Assembly (NCBI RefSeq): GCF_014648915.1
Contig: NZ_BMSA01000018.1
Span: 161,766-225,765 of the forward strand
Origin: Streptomyces phaeofaciens
GTDB taxonomy: Bacteria; Actinomycetota; Actinomycetes; Streptomycetales; Streptomycetaceae
Reading direction: 5' to 3'
DNA: 64,000 nucleotides
The notes under the pieces were generated by a model, which made no database searches, had not been told where the DNA came from, and saw only the letters and a list, made by a program, of their open reading frames with translations. Position numbers and translations under genes: made by a program. Positions 34,712 to 43,102 of this stretch are shown here, piece after piece (position 1 is the first letter of the stretch; the number at the start of each line of letters is the position of its first letter).

Positions 34712-35122
34712 TCAGTCCAGGAGCGCGGTCGCCTCGACCTCGACGAGGACATCCGGTTCGAAGAGGTACTCGACGCCGATGAGGGAGGCCGGAGGCATGG
34801 GAAGCCGGAGGCCGATCTCCTCGGCTACGGCCTCTACGCCGGCCATCAAGTCGCCGATCTTCTCCGGGTTCCACCGGGTCACGTAGAAGGTCAGGCGCAG
34901 CACGTCCGCGAACGACGCCCCCGCGCCCTCCAGCCCGACGGCGGTGTTGCGCAGCGCCTGGGCGACCTGGCCGGCCAGATCACCGGGCGCTACCGGGGTC
35001 CCGTCGGCCTGGCGCGCGACCTGGCCGCTGACGTGGACGTGCGTCGTCCCGGTGCCCACGGCGACGTGATGGTACGGGACCGGCTGCAGCATGCCTTCCG
35101 GAGTGAAGTGCTGAACAGTCAT
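34712..35122 (-). CDS. RidA/YjgF-family protein without the usual catalytic arginine
   Basis: A 136-aa protein of the RidA fold: HVHVSGQVARQADGTPVAPG (strand and loop), QVAQALRNTAVGLEGAGASF then DVLRLTFYVT, and PASLIGVEYLFEPDVLVEVE. True RidA enamine/imine deaminases have an arginine in the PARSxVEV segment; here that position reads PASLIGV, so deaminase activity is doubtful and a binding role more likely. Good ribosome binding site (GGAGAG) about 8 nt upstream of ATG 35122. It is divergent from an HxlR regulator with an inverted repeat between them, so it is the probable target of that regulator. Confidence 0.85.
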   Translation of the reverse strand: MTVQHFTPEGMLQPVPYHHVAVGTGTTHVHVSGQVARQADGTPVAPGDLAGQVAQALRNTAVGLEGAGASFADVLRLTFYVTRWNPEKIGDLMAGVEAVAEEIGLRLPMPPASLIGVEYLFEPDVLVEVEATALLD

Positions 35123-35141
35123 GTTTTTCTCTCCTCCGAAG

Positions 35142-35162
35142 TAGGTATCCGTAAGCTACCTA
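35142..35162. promoter_or_regulatory. Inverted-repeat operator between RidA and HxlR genes
   Basis: TAGGTA (35142-35147) and TACCTA (35157-35162), 9-nt spacer: perfect 6-bp arms in the 77-base divergent region, typical of HxlR binding sites. Confidence 0.6.
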
Positions 35163-35199
35163 GTGGAAGAAGGACACTTCAACGATACCAGGTTTCGCC

Positions 35200-35616
35200 A
35201 TGGATACCGACGACGAACTCCGCATCGCGGCCCCCCACCGAGAACTGCTCGACCAGGTCCTCGACAAGTGGTCGCTCAGCGTCCTCAACGAGCTCTGCGA
35301 GCGTCCGTGCCGCTTCAACGAGCTACGCCGGGCCATTCCCCAGGTCACGCAGAAGTCGCTGACAACGACGCTGCGACGCCTCGAACGCAACGGCGTGATC
35401 GAGCGCGAGGTCGCCTCCACCCGCCCCGTGGCGGTCCGATATCGGATCACCCCCCTCGGCAAGACTCTGCGGCACCCCGTCGACGTGCTGCTGGTGTGGG
35501 CCGCACAGAACATGCCCGCCATCGAACGCGCACGCGAAGCATTCGACACGCGGGAAGAAGACGAGGCCCGCGCCGACCAGATCCTTCAACAGGCGGTGGA
35601 CGAAGGCCCGCGTTGA
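35200..35616 (+). CDS. HxlR family transcriptional regulator
   Basis: A 138-aa winged helix-turn-helix regulator: LLDQVLDKWSLSVLNELCER then RFNELRRAIPQVTQKSLTTT (recognition helix) and LRRLERNGVIEREVASTRPV (wing). Members sense aldehydes or oxidants through conserved cysteine; here C32 and C36 in CERPC are candidates. The C-terminal helix LLVWAAQNMPAIERAREAFD would mediate dimerisation. It is divergent from the RidA-like gene and probably controls it. Its ATG at 35200 has GAAGG-like sequence upstream. Confidence 0.87.
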   Translation: MDTDDELRIAAPHRELLDQVLDKWSLSVLNELCERPCRFNELRRAIPQVTQKSLTTTLRRLERNGVIEREVASTRPVAVRYRITPLGKTLRHPVDVLLVWAAQNMPAIERAREAFDTREEDEARADQILQQAVDEGPR

Positions 35617-35790
35617 GCATCTCTACGCGATCGCCGTCGGCGAGGTCATACCGGAGAACGGCGAGCCCGAAATCCTCTTCTTCATGGACGAGTTCGGGCC
35701 GCTCAACCCGGTGCGCTCGACGGCTCCGCCTCCGTCCGAAGGCCCGGTTGCATTCCCCGAGTTGACCAAAAGGCCAGACGCCGCCACGAC
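35614..35790 (+). pseudogene. IS630-like transposase fragment
   Basis: The plus strand after the HxlR stop reads VEHLYAIAVGEVIPENGEPE then ILFFMDEFGPLNP, matching the catalytic-core strand and the DEFGPLN segment of IS630-family transposases. The remainder is missing. No terminal repeats were found. Confidence 0.5.
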
Positions 35791-35799
35791 CTCTGAAGT

Positions 35800-36015
35800 C
35801 GTCATGGTTCCTGTGCGTGCGGGTGCCGCCACCGCGAGCTGGAGGACCTCGGGGGCCTCGGAGTCCGCGCCCCAGGTGAGGGACTTCCGGTGCAGGTGGC
35901 CGACGCGTTCGCGGTCGGCTCCGGTGCGGGCGAGGGGCGAGCCGGTCCCGCAGCCGCTCCTTCGCGATCCACGCGGTCAGCAGCGTCATGCCGATCTGGC
36001 TGGCGTCCATCAGCG
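35800..36015 (-). pseudogene. ISL3-family (IS204/IS1001/IS1165) transposase fragment
   Basis: The minus strand reads LMDASQIGMTLLTAWIAKER then, in other frames, GHLHRKSLTWGADSEAPEVL. This matches the TAWIAKExLRxxLA...RLHxFYTWxA...PEVxRLA region of ISL3-family transposases, with at least one frameshift. It abuts the IS630-like fragment, so two elements decayed at the same spot. Confidence 0.5.
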
Positions 36016-36172
36016 CGTTCCGCCTCTTCGTGACTGCTTCTCGGTGAGGTCCTCCCGGTTGCGCAGCAGTCGGAGCCTGGCCCGCCTGCCGATGGCCACC
36101 CTCCATAGGATTGACCCCGAGGCGCGGCCGACGAGGAGGCATGGGTGGGCAATCTGGGGGGGATACCAGACG

Positions 36173-36538
36173 ATGACGATGCTGGCCAAGAAGGTGGGCG
36201 GCCCCGTGGCGCTGGCCGTTGTCACTGCCGTGAGCGGGTGGGTCATCGGCCGGGGTGTTGAAGCCGGCGGGAAGGACGTATTCAGGAAGGCCAAGGCTGC
36301 GGCCAGGAAGCGGAACGCCCCGTGCTCGGCGAAGGGCCAGGTCTTCGACGTCGTGTCCCACGGAGAGGACGGCAAGGGCCTCGCGCTCCGGGCAGGTGAC
36401 CAGTACCGGGTCATGGAGTGCGACGGGGAAGCGATCCTCGTCGAGGTGCTCGGCGGCGCGAACAATCCCTACTTCACGTCAGCGCGGTTCCTGGCGTCGG
36501 TGTCTGGCTTCCCCACGGAGGAGGCCAATGGCGAGTAG
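36173..36538 (+). CDS. Small membrane-anchored hypothetical protein
   Basis: A 121-aa protein beginning MTMLAKKVGGPVALAVVTAV, one hydrophobic span in residues 8-24, then a lysine/arginine-rich stretch (KDVFRKAKAAARKRNAPCSA) and a small beta-rich soluble domain (GQVFDVVSHGEDGKGLALRA, VMECDGEAILVEVL). A G-rich ribosome binding site lies 10-17 nt upstream. The topology is probably N-terminal anchor with the domain in the cytoplasm. Family not recognised. Bases 36539-36741 behind it hold nothing notable. Confidence 0.55.
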   Translation: MTMLAKKVGGPVALAVVTAVSGWVIGRGVEAGGKDVFRKAKAAARKRNAPCSAKGQVFDVVSHGEDGKGLALRAGDQYRVMECDGEAILVEVLGGANNPYFTSARFLASVSGFPTEEANGE

Positions 36539-36741
36539 CTCGACCGCGGGTGCGGGCACTCGAGTCAGCGGCTGACCGCGCATGGTGGAAGCCCTCGTGA
36601 GTGCTGCGCTTACGAGGGCTCGTCGAGCGTCCCGACCGCTCCGCCCACGACTACGGCATCGCGCACGCCCTCCCGCACTGGCCCGATGCCGTCGGCGGTG
36701 CAACAAGATCAGCGGCACGTGCCCTCGGCCACCGATCCCGG

Positions 36742-37357
36742 TCAGACCATCGAGATGACGACTTTCCCGGCCTTCGCGCGGCCCTTGGCGACGTAGTCCA
36801 GCGCCTCGCGCGTCTCGCCGAACGGGAAGACGTGGTCGATGACCGGGCAGAGCTTTCCGGCGTCGATGAGCGTGGTGAGTTCCCGCAGCTGGTCGCCGTC
36901 GGCCTTCATGAACAGGAACTCGTAACGGACACCGCGGGACTTGGCCCGGCGGCGAGTCCTGAGACTGAGCGCGCCCATCGCCATGCGCACGAGCGCGTGG
37001 GCACCGAGTTCGCGGGCGAAATCCGGGGTGGGCGGGCCCGCGATGCTGATGACTCTTCCGCCGGGCCTGACCACGCGCAGGGACTTGGCCAGTGATGCGC
37101 CGCCAAGGGTGTCCAGGACGACGTCGTAGTCGTGCAGGACCGTCTCGAAGTCCTGGGTGCGGTAGTCGACGATCTCGTCCGCGCCCAACTCCCGGACGAG
37201 GTCGACCTTCGCGGTGCTCACGGTCGTGGCGACGTGCGCGCCGAGATGCTTGGCCAGCTGGACGGCGATGCTGCCGACGCGGCCGACCTCTTCCACCACC
37301 CCGGCGAGGTCGTTGCCCAGGATGAGCGGGAACTTGTACGGCAGGATCGCTTTGAAT
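36742..37357 (-). pseudogene. 3' part of a disrupted zinc-free quinone oxidoreductase (MDR)
   Basis: Reads FKAILPYKFPLILGNDLAGV then directly EEVGRVGSIAVQLAKHLGAH and VATTVSTAKVDLVRELGADE, the cofactor domain and C-terminus of a medium-chain oxidoreductase, ending at 36742. In intact relatives about 80 residues separate LGNDLAGVV from GSGGVGSIAVQLAK; here they are joined, so an internal deletion has removed the catalytic-domain end. The 5' part lies beyond the IS607 insertion (39524-39674). Confidence 0.8.
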
Positions 37358-37480
37358 GCCGTTGCTGAGACCGTAGTCAGGTCTCAGCATTCCGGGCATT
37401 TCGGCCCGGAAGGTCCGTCTCATCGCCAGAGCGTCAGGGGCTCGGCTTGAGGACGGTCTCTCGTTTCTGTCTGCCGCTGG
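37358..37480 (-). ncRNA. Candidate omega-RNA region of the TnpB element
   Basis: TnpB guide RNAs come from the 3' end of tnpB through the right end of the element. Here that region contains two stem-loops: TGAGACC/GGTCTCA (37366-37372, 37380-37386) and TCCGGGC/GCCCGGA (37391-37397, 37404-37410). The guide would be read from the flanking sequence just past 37358. Location is inference; no expression evidence. Confidence 0.35.
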
Positions 37481-38877
37481 TGCGGCAGGGTTGCGCCACC
37501 TGCCCGCCCCGCCTCCGCCTTGCGGCGGGGGCGGGTGGTGCGGGTCTTGCGGTCGGCTCCACGAGGCTTCGACACCGCCGGGGCGGCGTCCTGGTCTGCG
37601 GCCACTCCGGTACCAGGTACTGCGGCTGCCGCGAGCGCGGCGAGGTTGAGTGCGGCATTGTCGTCCCGGTCGATGACCAGGTGGCAGGCGTCGCATGCGT
37701 AGGTCCGGACGTGCAGCGGCAGCTTGGCTTTCACCACGCCGCACCCGGAACAGGTCTTGGAGGAGGGGAACCAGCGGTCGGCGGCCACGAGGCGGGTGGC
37801 GTTGCGCTGGGCCTTGTAGGCGAGCCGGCGGCGGATCTCCCCGAATCCGGCGTCGGCGATGCGGCGGGCGAGGCGCCGGTTGCGGAGCATCCCGGCGACG
37901 TTGAGGTCTTCGACCACGATCGTGCCGTACTCGGCGGCCACGGCGGTGGTGAGTTTGTGCAGTGCGTCCTCGCGGAGGTTCGCCACCCGGTGGTGCACCT
38001 TGTTCCGCTGGGCGTTGGCCTTCTCCCACCGGCGGGACGGCTTCTGTCCGGTCCGCCGGTCGGGGCCCCGGCGGCGGGACACGACGCGGGACGCGCGGCG
38101 CAGCTGCTTGCGTGCCCGTTCGTAGTGCCGGGGGTTGTCGACGGTGCGGATCTCGCCGGTGCTGTCGGCCAGGACCGCGAGGGCCTTGATCCCGAGGTCG
38201 ATCCCGACCGCCACGCCGGGGCGTGCCACGCGCCGGATGTCCTGCTTCACCTCGGCCTGGAAGGCGACGAACCAGCGGCCGCGTTCGTGCCGCACGGTCG
38301 CAGACAGGATCCGGGCGGTCCCGGCCTGCACGCGGGCCAGGAGCTTGCCAGTGGGCTCGTGGGTGCGCAGCGTGCCCAGGCGGGGCAGCGTGACGTGCCG
38401 GCCGTCGGTGTCGACGCGGATCGTGCCGGTGGTGAACCGGCAGGCAAGGCGTGCCTTCCGCTTCGACTTGAACCGCGGCGCACCCATCCGCTTGCCGCGC
38501 CGCTTGCCGTTCTTCGACCTGGCGTAGTTGTCGAAGGCGGCCGCCGCGTTCGCCAGGCCGGTGGAGTACGCCTCCTTGGAGTTCTCCTCCCACCAGGCGG
38601 CGAACCGGGGGTCGGTGTGCTTGGCGGCGTTGAACGCCTTCCGCAGCGACGGCAGCGACCACGGCCGCCACTGCGTCAGTGCGTCCTGCGGGACACCGTA
38701 GGACTCCTCGGCCTTGCGCTGCCACCACGAGGCGGTCACCCACCCGACAGCCCAGTTGTACGCGGCCCTGGCGGCACCGCAGTGCGAGCGCAGCGCGGCC
38801 TCCTGGGAGGCATTCGGGTCCAGCGCGAAGCGGTACGCCTGCACCACGAACCCGGGCTGCGGGTGGAACTTCTTCAC
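37420..38877 (-). CDS. tnpB: TnpB RNA-guided nuclease (IS607-associated)
   Basis: A 485-aa TnpB, ancestor-type relative of Cas12. The N-terminal helix-turn-helix part is followed by the OrfB core. RuvC residues are D227 (VGIDLGIKALAVL), E323 (VVEDLNVAGM) and an aspartate in DRDDNAALN (403-411). A zinc ribbon has C376, C379, C395 and C398 (CSGCG...CDAC). All catalytic residues are present, so the nuclease may be active. The start GTG at 38877 overlaps the tnpA stop by 4 nt. A basic C-terminal tail (PRGADRKTRTTRPRRKAEAG) follows the zinc ribbon. It would use an omega-RNA to cut the empty donor site and favour retention of the element. Confidence 0.9.
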   Translation of the reverse strand: MKKFHPQPGFVVQAYRFALDPNASQEAALRSHCGAARAAYNWAVGWVTASWWQRKAEESYGVPQDALTQWRPWSLPSLRKAFNAAKHTDPRFAAWWEENSKEAYSTGLANAAAAFDNYARSKNGKRRGKRMGAPRFKSKRKARLACRFTTGTIRVDTDGRHVTLPRLGTLRTHEPTGKLLARVQAGTARILSATVRHERGRWFVAFQAEVKQDIRRVARPGVAVGIDLGIKALAVLADSTGEIRTVDNPRHYERARKQLRRASRVVSRRRGPDRRTGQKPSRRWEKANAQRNKVHHRVANLREDALHKLTTAVAAEYGTIVVEDLNVAGMLRNRRLARRIADAGFGEIRRRLAYKAQRNATRLVAADRWFPSSKTCSGCGVVKAKLPLHVRTYACDACHLVIDRDDNAALNLAALAAAAVPGTGVAADQDAAPAVSKPRGADRKTRTTRPRRKAEAGRAGGATLPHQRQTETRDRPQAEPLTLWR

Positions 38878-39451
38878 CTGCCGGCCTCGTCTTTGCCGGT
38901 CGCCACGGCCACCGCACGGGCGGCCCGGTTCTTCGCCGCCCGCCGCCCGTACAAGCGCGCACACATCGACGTCAGCACCTCGGTGATGTCCCGCACCAGG
39001 TCGTCGGCAGTCTCGGCGGGGTCGAGGACGACCAGGCGCCGCCTGGACGCCGACAGGACGGCCTCCAGGTGCTCGACACCGAACCGCGCCAGCCGGTCCC
39101 GGTGCTCGACCACGGTCACAGCCGCCTGCGGGTCGCACAGCAGCCGATGCAGCTTGCGGCGCTGCCCAGCCCCGAGCCGACCTCGGTGACAACCTCGGCA
39201 ACAGCCAGGCCCAGCCCGTTCGCACCGGCCACCACCCGGGCCACCTGCCGCTCAAGGTCGGTCTTCTGGTCGGCGGACGACACGCGGCAGTACGCCACCA
39301 CACGTCTGGACGGCTGGACGGCGACCTCGTCGACCAGCCACGTCCCGGACGGCGCCTGGCAAACAGGGACGGGCATCTTCCCGTCCTTCACCCACCGCCA
39401 GGCGGTCTGGTAGCTCACGCCCTGCTGATGCGCCCACTCCGAAAGCCTCAC
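38874..39451 (-). pseudogene. tnpA: IS607 TnpA serine recombinase, frameshifted
   Basis: The first part (39451 to about 39165) has the MerR-like helix-turn-helix LSEWAHQQGVSYQTAWRWVK and the catalytic serine region RVVAYCRVSSADQKTDLERQ. A one-base shift around GGGGCTGGGC then moves the frame: the N-terminal frame stops 20 codons later, and the C-terminal half continues in another frame as QRRKLHRLLCDP then VTVVEHRDRLARFGVEHLEA and LLRDITEVLTSM-like sequence to the end at 38874. Without ribosomal frameshifting the recombinase is not made whole, so the element may be immobile. Confidence 0.8.
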
Positions 39452-39523
39452 AGAACCAAGATATGTGAGGCATCCGACTAGAAATGACTATGAAAGACTA
39501 GGAAATCTCTAGCAGCTTTCACC

Positions 39524-39674
39524 CCCCTCTGCAATCTTGAGGTCGATCGGGTTGACGCTCGCCGCACTCACCCGGATCAGGATGTCCTCGGCCGGCCCCC
39601 ACCTCGGGGTCCGGCACTTCGGCGAAGTGCCCGCCGTCCTGCTCCTTGTAGCGGTCGATCGTGAAGGCCCTCAT
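39524..39674 (-). pseudogene. 5' part of the disrupted oxidoreductase
   Basis: ATG at 39674 with GGAG upstream starts MRAFTIDRYKEQDGGHFAEV (PDPEVGA), the N-terminus of a medium-chain oxidoreductase. A frameshift at GGGGGCCGGCC moves to EDILIRVSAASVNPIDLKIA (EGG) and then the IS607 element begins. Together with the part at 36742-37357 the gene has three lesions: frameshift, insertion and internal deletion. Confidence 0.75.
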
Positions 39675-39786
39675 CGTGGTCTCCGTTTCGCGTCCGAACA
39701 CGGACGAGGCGCTCTGGCCTGTTCAGGGTTTTCGGTGAGTAGAGGGCGATTGAAGGCTTCTGTCGCCGCAGGGTGCGGGCGGGTGG

Positions 39787-40641
39787 TCAGGAACCGAGGA
39801 AGGTGTTGACCTCGGTGGCGAACTCGACCGGGTACTGGAAGAGGAAGCCGTGGCCGGAGTCCGGGTAGATGCTCAGGGCGGCGTTGGGGATGTGCTCGGC
39901 CAGCAGGTAGCTGTTCCTGGTCGGGACCATGATGTCGTTGTCGCCGTTGGCCACCAGGGTCGGGATCCGGATGCCTGCCAAGCGCTTGAGCCGGGTCTCG
40001 TCGGGGATGCCCCAGGTGGAGATCGCGGTCAGTTGGGCGTCGCGGGTGGTGAGATCCGCGTACTCGTCGCGTTCGGCGGTGCGCAGGCCCAGCCGCTCGA
40101 TGAACTCGACACCGGCGGCTCGGCTGGTGGCGGACTGCTCGAAGAACAGGGTGAGGAGTGCCTCGGGCGTCGGGTCGTCGGCCAGCGCGATGTCCAGGAC
40201 CTTGGGGATGAACAGGTGCATGTCGACGCCGCCTTGTGGGCCGGTGCCGGCCAGGACGAGCCTGCGTACCTGCCACGGCCGGTACAGGGCGATCTCCTGG
40301 GCGATGAAGCCGCCGAGGGAGAAGCCGAGCAGGTCGTAGCGGCGCAGACGCAGGGCGTCGACGAACGCGAGGACGTCGCGGGCCATCTCCTGCACCGAGT
40401 TCGGGGTGCTACCGGTGGAACCGGAGACGCCCGCGTTGTCGACGAGGACGACCTCACGCTCGGCGGCGAGGGCGTCGACGAAGTGCGGGTCCCAGTTGTC
40501 GAGGTTGGCGCGGTAGTGCACGAGCAGGACCAACGGCAGGTTGCTCTTGTTGGGCGTGCCGAAGCGGCGGTAGCGGTAGGTGACGCCGTTGGCGGCCTCG
40601 ACATGCAGGTTCGGGGTGGTGATCTGGCTGTGCGCAGACAT
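39787..40641 (-). CDS. Alpha/beta hydrolase, 284 aa
   Basis: A full-length hydrolase: LPLVLLVHYRANLDNWDPHF (oxyanion region, HYRA instead of HGxx), LLGFSLGGFIAQEIALYRPW with nucleophile serine in GFSLGG, the acid in TLVANGDNDIMVPTRN, and the histidine in YPDSGHGFLFQYP. This resembles haloperoxidase/epoxide-type hydrolases. Start at ATG 40641 with an AAAGG site about 12 nt upstream. It is downstream of the oxidoreductase gene at 40925, 283 nt away, on the same strand, and both may respond to the divergent GlxA regulator. Substrate unknown. Confidence 0.85.
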   Translation of the reverse strand: MSAHSQITTPNLHVEAANGVTYRYRRFGTPNKSNLPLVLLVHYRANLDNWDPHFVDALAAEREVVLVDNAGVSGSTGSTPNSVQEMARDVLAFVDALRLRRYDLLGFSLGGFIAQEIALYRPWQVRRLVLAGTGPQGGVDMHLFIPKVLDIALADDPTPEALLTLFFEQSATSRAAGVEFIERLGLRTAERDEYADLTTRDAQLTAISTWGIPDETRLKRLAGIRIPTLVANGDNDIMVPTRNSYLLAEHIPNAALSIYPDSGHGFLFQYPVEFATEVNTFLGS

Positions 40642-40924
40642 GTGGCATGCGCCTTTCAGGAGGGTGAGGGGTGGAGGCGAGGGAAGGGGAAGCGCGCGTG
40701 CGGGTGCTTGCCCCCTCCCGTACGAGGGCGTGGGGGCGCGCCGGCCTGCGGGGCAGGGGGCCGTGGACGGGGCGGGCCGAGCGGGGCCTGGGCGCCGTAC
40801 CGGATGCCGCCGACCAGGCCGGAAAGGCCCCGCTGCCCACAACTGGGCGCAGCCCTCAGCGGCTTTCTGGGGTGCGTGACCGCGAGCGCGCAGTGGGTGG
40901 CCCAGGGGCGGGCGGGGACCCGTG

Positions 40925-41878
40925 TCAGGCGATCGTGAGGACGGTCTTGCCGTAGGCGGGCCGCTCGGCGTGGGCGGCGGCGGCCTGCTCCAGGGGGAAG
41001 GTGGCCGCGACGGTCGGGGTGAGGTGGCCGGTGGCGGCCAGGTCGGCGACGGCGCGCAGGCCGTGCCGGTCGGCCTCGACGAAGATCCCCGCGAGCCGCA
41101 CCCCACGTTCGTGGGCTGCCGCGGCGGCGGGCGCGAGGGTCGGCGGGAGGGTGGAGACGAGGGTGCCGCCGGGCTTGAGGAGCGTCACGGCCTTCGCCGG
41201 GTAGTCGCCGCCGATGGTCTCCAGGACCGCATCCAGGTCAACGGTGGCCTCGGTGATGTCGGTGGTGGTGTAGTCGATGACCTCGTCGGCGCCCAGCGAG
41301 CGCACGAAGGCGTCCTGCGTACCGTCCGCGACGGCGATGACATGTGCGCCACGCGACTTGGCGATCTGGATCGCGACGTGCCCGACCCCGCCGGGCGCGC
41401 CATTGATCAGGACGCGGCTGCCCTCGCCGATCCCGGCCGTCTCGACCAGAGCCTGCCAGGCAGTCAGGCCGGCCATCGGCAGCGCGGCCGCCTGGATGTG
41501 GGTCAGGCGCTCGGGCTTGGGCAGGAAGCCGCGGGCCGGGCCGACCGTGTACTGGGCGTAGGCGCCGTGACCGTGCGGGAAGGGCAGCATGCCGAAGACC
41601 TCGTCGCCGACCCGGTGGACGGTGACGCCGGGGCCGACGGCCTCGACCGTGCCGGACACGTCCCAGCCGAGCACGAACGGCGGCTCGCCGACGAAGACGC
41701 CGGACTGCCTGTTCATGGCGTCGACGGGGTTGACGCTCGCGGCGCGCACGCGGACGAGGATCTCGCCCATGCCGGGTGCGGGGCGGGGAACGGTGACGGG
41801 CTTGAGGACATCGGGGCCGCCGAGCTCGTCCTGGCTGATGGCCTGCATGGTCGCGGTGGTGTGCGTGGTGTTGTGCAT
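40925..41878 (-). CDS. NADP-dependent medium-chain oxidoreductase (quinone reductase type)
   Basis: A 317-aa enzyme: MQAISQDELGGPDVLKPVTV N-terminus, VNPVDAMNRQSGVF, WDVSGTVEAVGPGVTVHRVG in the catalytic domain and VLINGAPGGVGHVAIQIAKS as the nucleotide-binding AxxGxxG-type motif. No zinc ligands are seen, so a zinc-independent quinone reductase is likely. It is an intact relative of the broken oxidoreductase at 36.7-39.7 kb. Start at ATG 41878 with GGGAC upstream; 41848 and 41929 are alternatives. It is divergent from the GlxA regulator gene (70 nt), which probably controls it. Confidence 0.87.
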   Translation of the reverse strand: MHNTTHTTATMQAISQDELGGPDVLKPVTVPRPAPGMGEILVRVRAASVNPVDAMNRQSGVFVGEPPFVLGWDVSGTVEAVGPGVTVHRVGDEVFGMLPFPHGHGAYAQYTVGPARGFLPKPERLTHIQAAALPMAGLTAWQALVETAGIGEGSRVLINGAPGGVGHVAIQIAKSRGAHVIAVADGTQDAFVRSLGADEVIDYTTTDITEATVDLDAVLETIGGDYPAKAVTLLKPGGTLVSTLPPTLAPAAAAAHERGVRLAGIFVEADRHGLRAVADLAATGHLTPTVAATFPLEQAAAAHAERPAYGKTVLTIA

Positions 41879-41948
41879 GTGTCCCAGCATCCGCGGGGCA
41901 GGCACGCTCGACCATGGCCCAAAAGCCAATAGACGCTAGAATCGTGCC

Positions 41949-42944
41949 ATGTTCTCCACCCAGTCGCCTCGAACCGCCGAGAGCGTGCCGCACCGGGTCG
42001 CCGTCCTTGCCCTGGACGGCGCGTACCCCTTCGAGCTGGGCATCCCGGCCCGGATCATGGGCGCCGCCGACGCGCACTACGAGGTCGTGGTCGCCTCCGT
42101 GGACGGCCGTCCCGTCGAGACGAACGCGGGTTTCACCGTCGCCCCGCACCAGGGCCCCGAGGCGCTGGAGGCCGCGGACACGGTGATCATCGCCCCCGTC
42201 GACCCGTACCGCCTCACCCGCGACCTGCCCGACGGCGTCGCCGCAGCCCTGGCCCGCATCCGGCCCGGCACCCGCATCGCGTCCATCTGCACCGGCGGCT
42301 TCGTCCTCGCCGCGGCCGGACTCCTCGACCGGCGGCCCGCCACCACGCACTGGGAATGCGCACCGCTCTTCCGCAGCTGGTACCCGCACATCCGCCTCGA
42401 CGAAGGCGTCCTGTTCGTCGACGACGGCGACATCCTCACCTCCGCCGGCGCCGCCTCCGGCATCGACCTGTGCCTGCACCTCATCCGCCGCGACCACGGC
42501 ATCGAACTCGCCAATCGCGCCGCTCGCCGCTGCGTCGTCCCGCCCTATCGCGACGGCGGCCAGGCCCAATACATCGAGCGCCCCGTCCCCGAGGACCCCG
42601 CCTCCTCCACGGCCGCCACCCGCCAGTGGGCCCTGGAACACCTCGACGAGCCGCTCACCCTGCCCCGACTCGCCGCTCACGCGCACATGAGCACACGCAC
42701 CTTCGCCCGCCGCTTCCGCGATGAAGCCGGACTGCCCCCGCGGCAGTGGCTCATCAAGCAACGCCTCGACCGCGCCCGCCACTTGCTCGAATCCAGCGAC
42801 CTGTCGGTCGATCAGATCGCCGCCGACGTCGGCTTCGCCACCTCCGCCTCCCTGCGCCATCACCTCAACACCGAACTCGGCGTCTCACCGCTTGCCTACC
42901 GGCGCACCTTCCAGGGGCAGGGAGGCCTCGACGACGTGGCGTGA
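41949..42944 (+). CDS. GlxA family AraC-type regulator
   Basis: A 331-aa regulator. The N-terminal half is a DJ-1/PfpI-like amidotransferase-fold sensor: VAVLALDGAYPFELGIPARI, VIIAPVDPYRL and RIASICTGGFVLAAAGLLDR with the nucleophile-elbow cysteine (SICTGG). The C-terminal half has two AraC helix-turn-helices: LTLPRLAAHAHMSTRTFARR and LSVDQIAADVGFATSASLRH, each about 42 residues apart. It is divergent from the oxidoreductase gene at 41878, with start sites 70 nt apart, so both promoters share the gap and autoregulation is likely. The ligand is unknown. Bases 42945-43102 hold nothing notable. Confidence 0.9.
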   Translation: MFSTQSPRTAESVPHRVAVLALDGAYPFELGIPARIMGAADAHYEVVVASVDGRPVETNAGFTVAPHQGPEALEAADTVIIAPVDPYRLTRDLPDGVAAALARIRPGTRIASICTGGFVLAAAGLLDRRPATTHWECAPLFRSWYPHIRLDEGVLFVDDGDILTSAGAASGIDLCLHLIRRDHGIELANRAARRCVVPPYRDGGQAQYIERPVPEDPASSTAATRQWALEHLDEPLTLPRLAAHAHMSTRTFARRFRDEAGLPPRQWLIKQRLDRARHLLESSDLSVDQIAADVGFATSASLRHHLNTELGVSPLAYRRTFQGQGGLDDVA

Positions 42945-43102
42945 TCCGGGCGGGCCTCGCTCGCGACGGCGCCATGTTCGGCGGTGAACTTTGCCGACAT
43001 TGGAGCAGCTCAGCGCATTGATCGTGAGGGCGCGGCCCGTATGGCGCCCGGCTTCGACCCACTGAGGCCTGTCCCGGGCCCGGCCCAGCAGGGTCGGTCC
43101 GG

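Larger units (their letters stand above)
37358..39523 (-). mobile_element. IS607-type insertion sequence carrying tnpA (broken) and tnpB
   Basis: The element carries a serine recombinase gene overlapped by tnpB, both on the minus strand. Boundaries are inferred from where the oxidoreductase reading frame breaks off: GG...GGCATTC on one side (about 37358) and GAGGGGGG on the other (about 39523). No target duplication is visible, as expected for IS607 elements, which insert at GG-type dinucleotides. The left end is AT-rich with several CTAG and GACTA repeats (39470-39515) that may bind TnpA. Ends are accurate only to a few bases. Confidence 0.8.

Noticed and set aside
41238..42863. 541-codon minus-strand frame over the GlxA gene
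   Set aside because: Overlaps two divergent real genes and lacks any domain signature.
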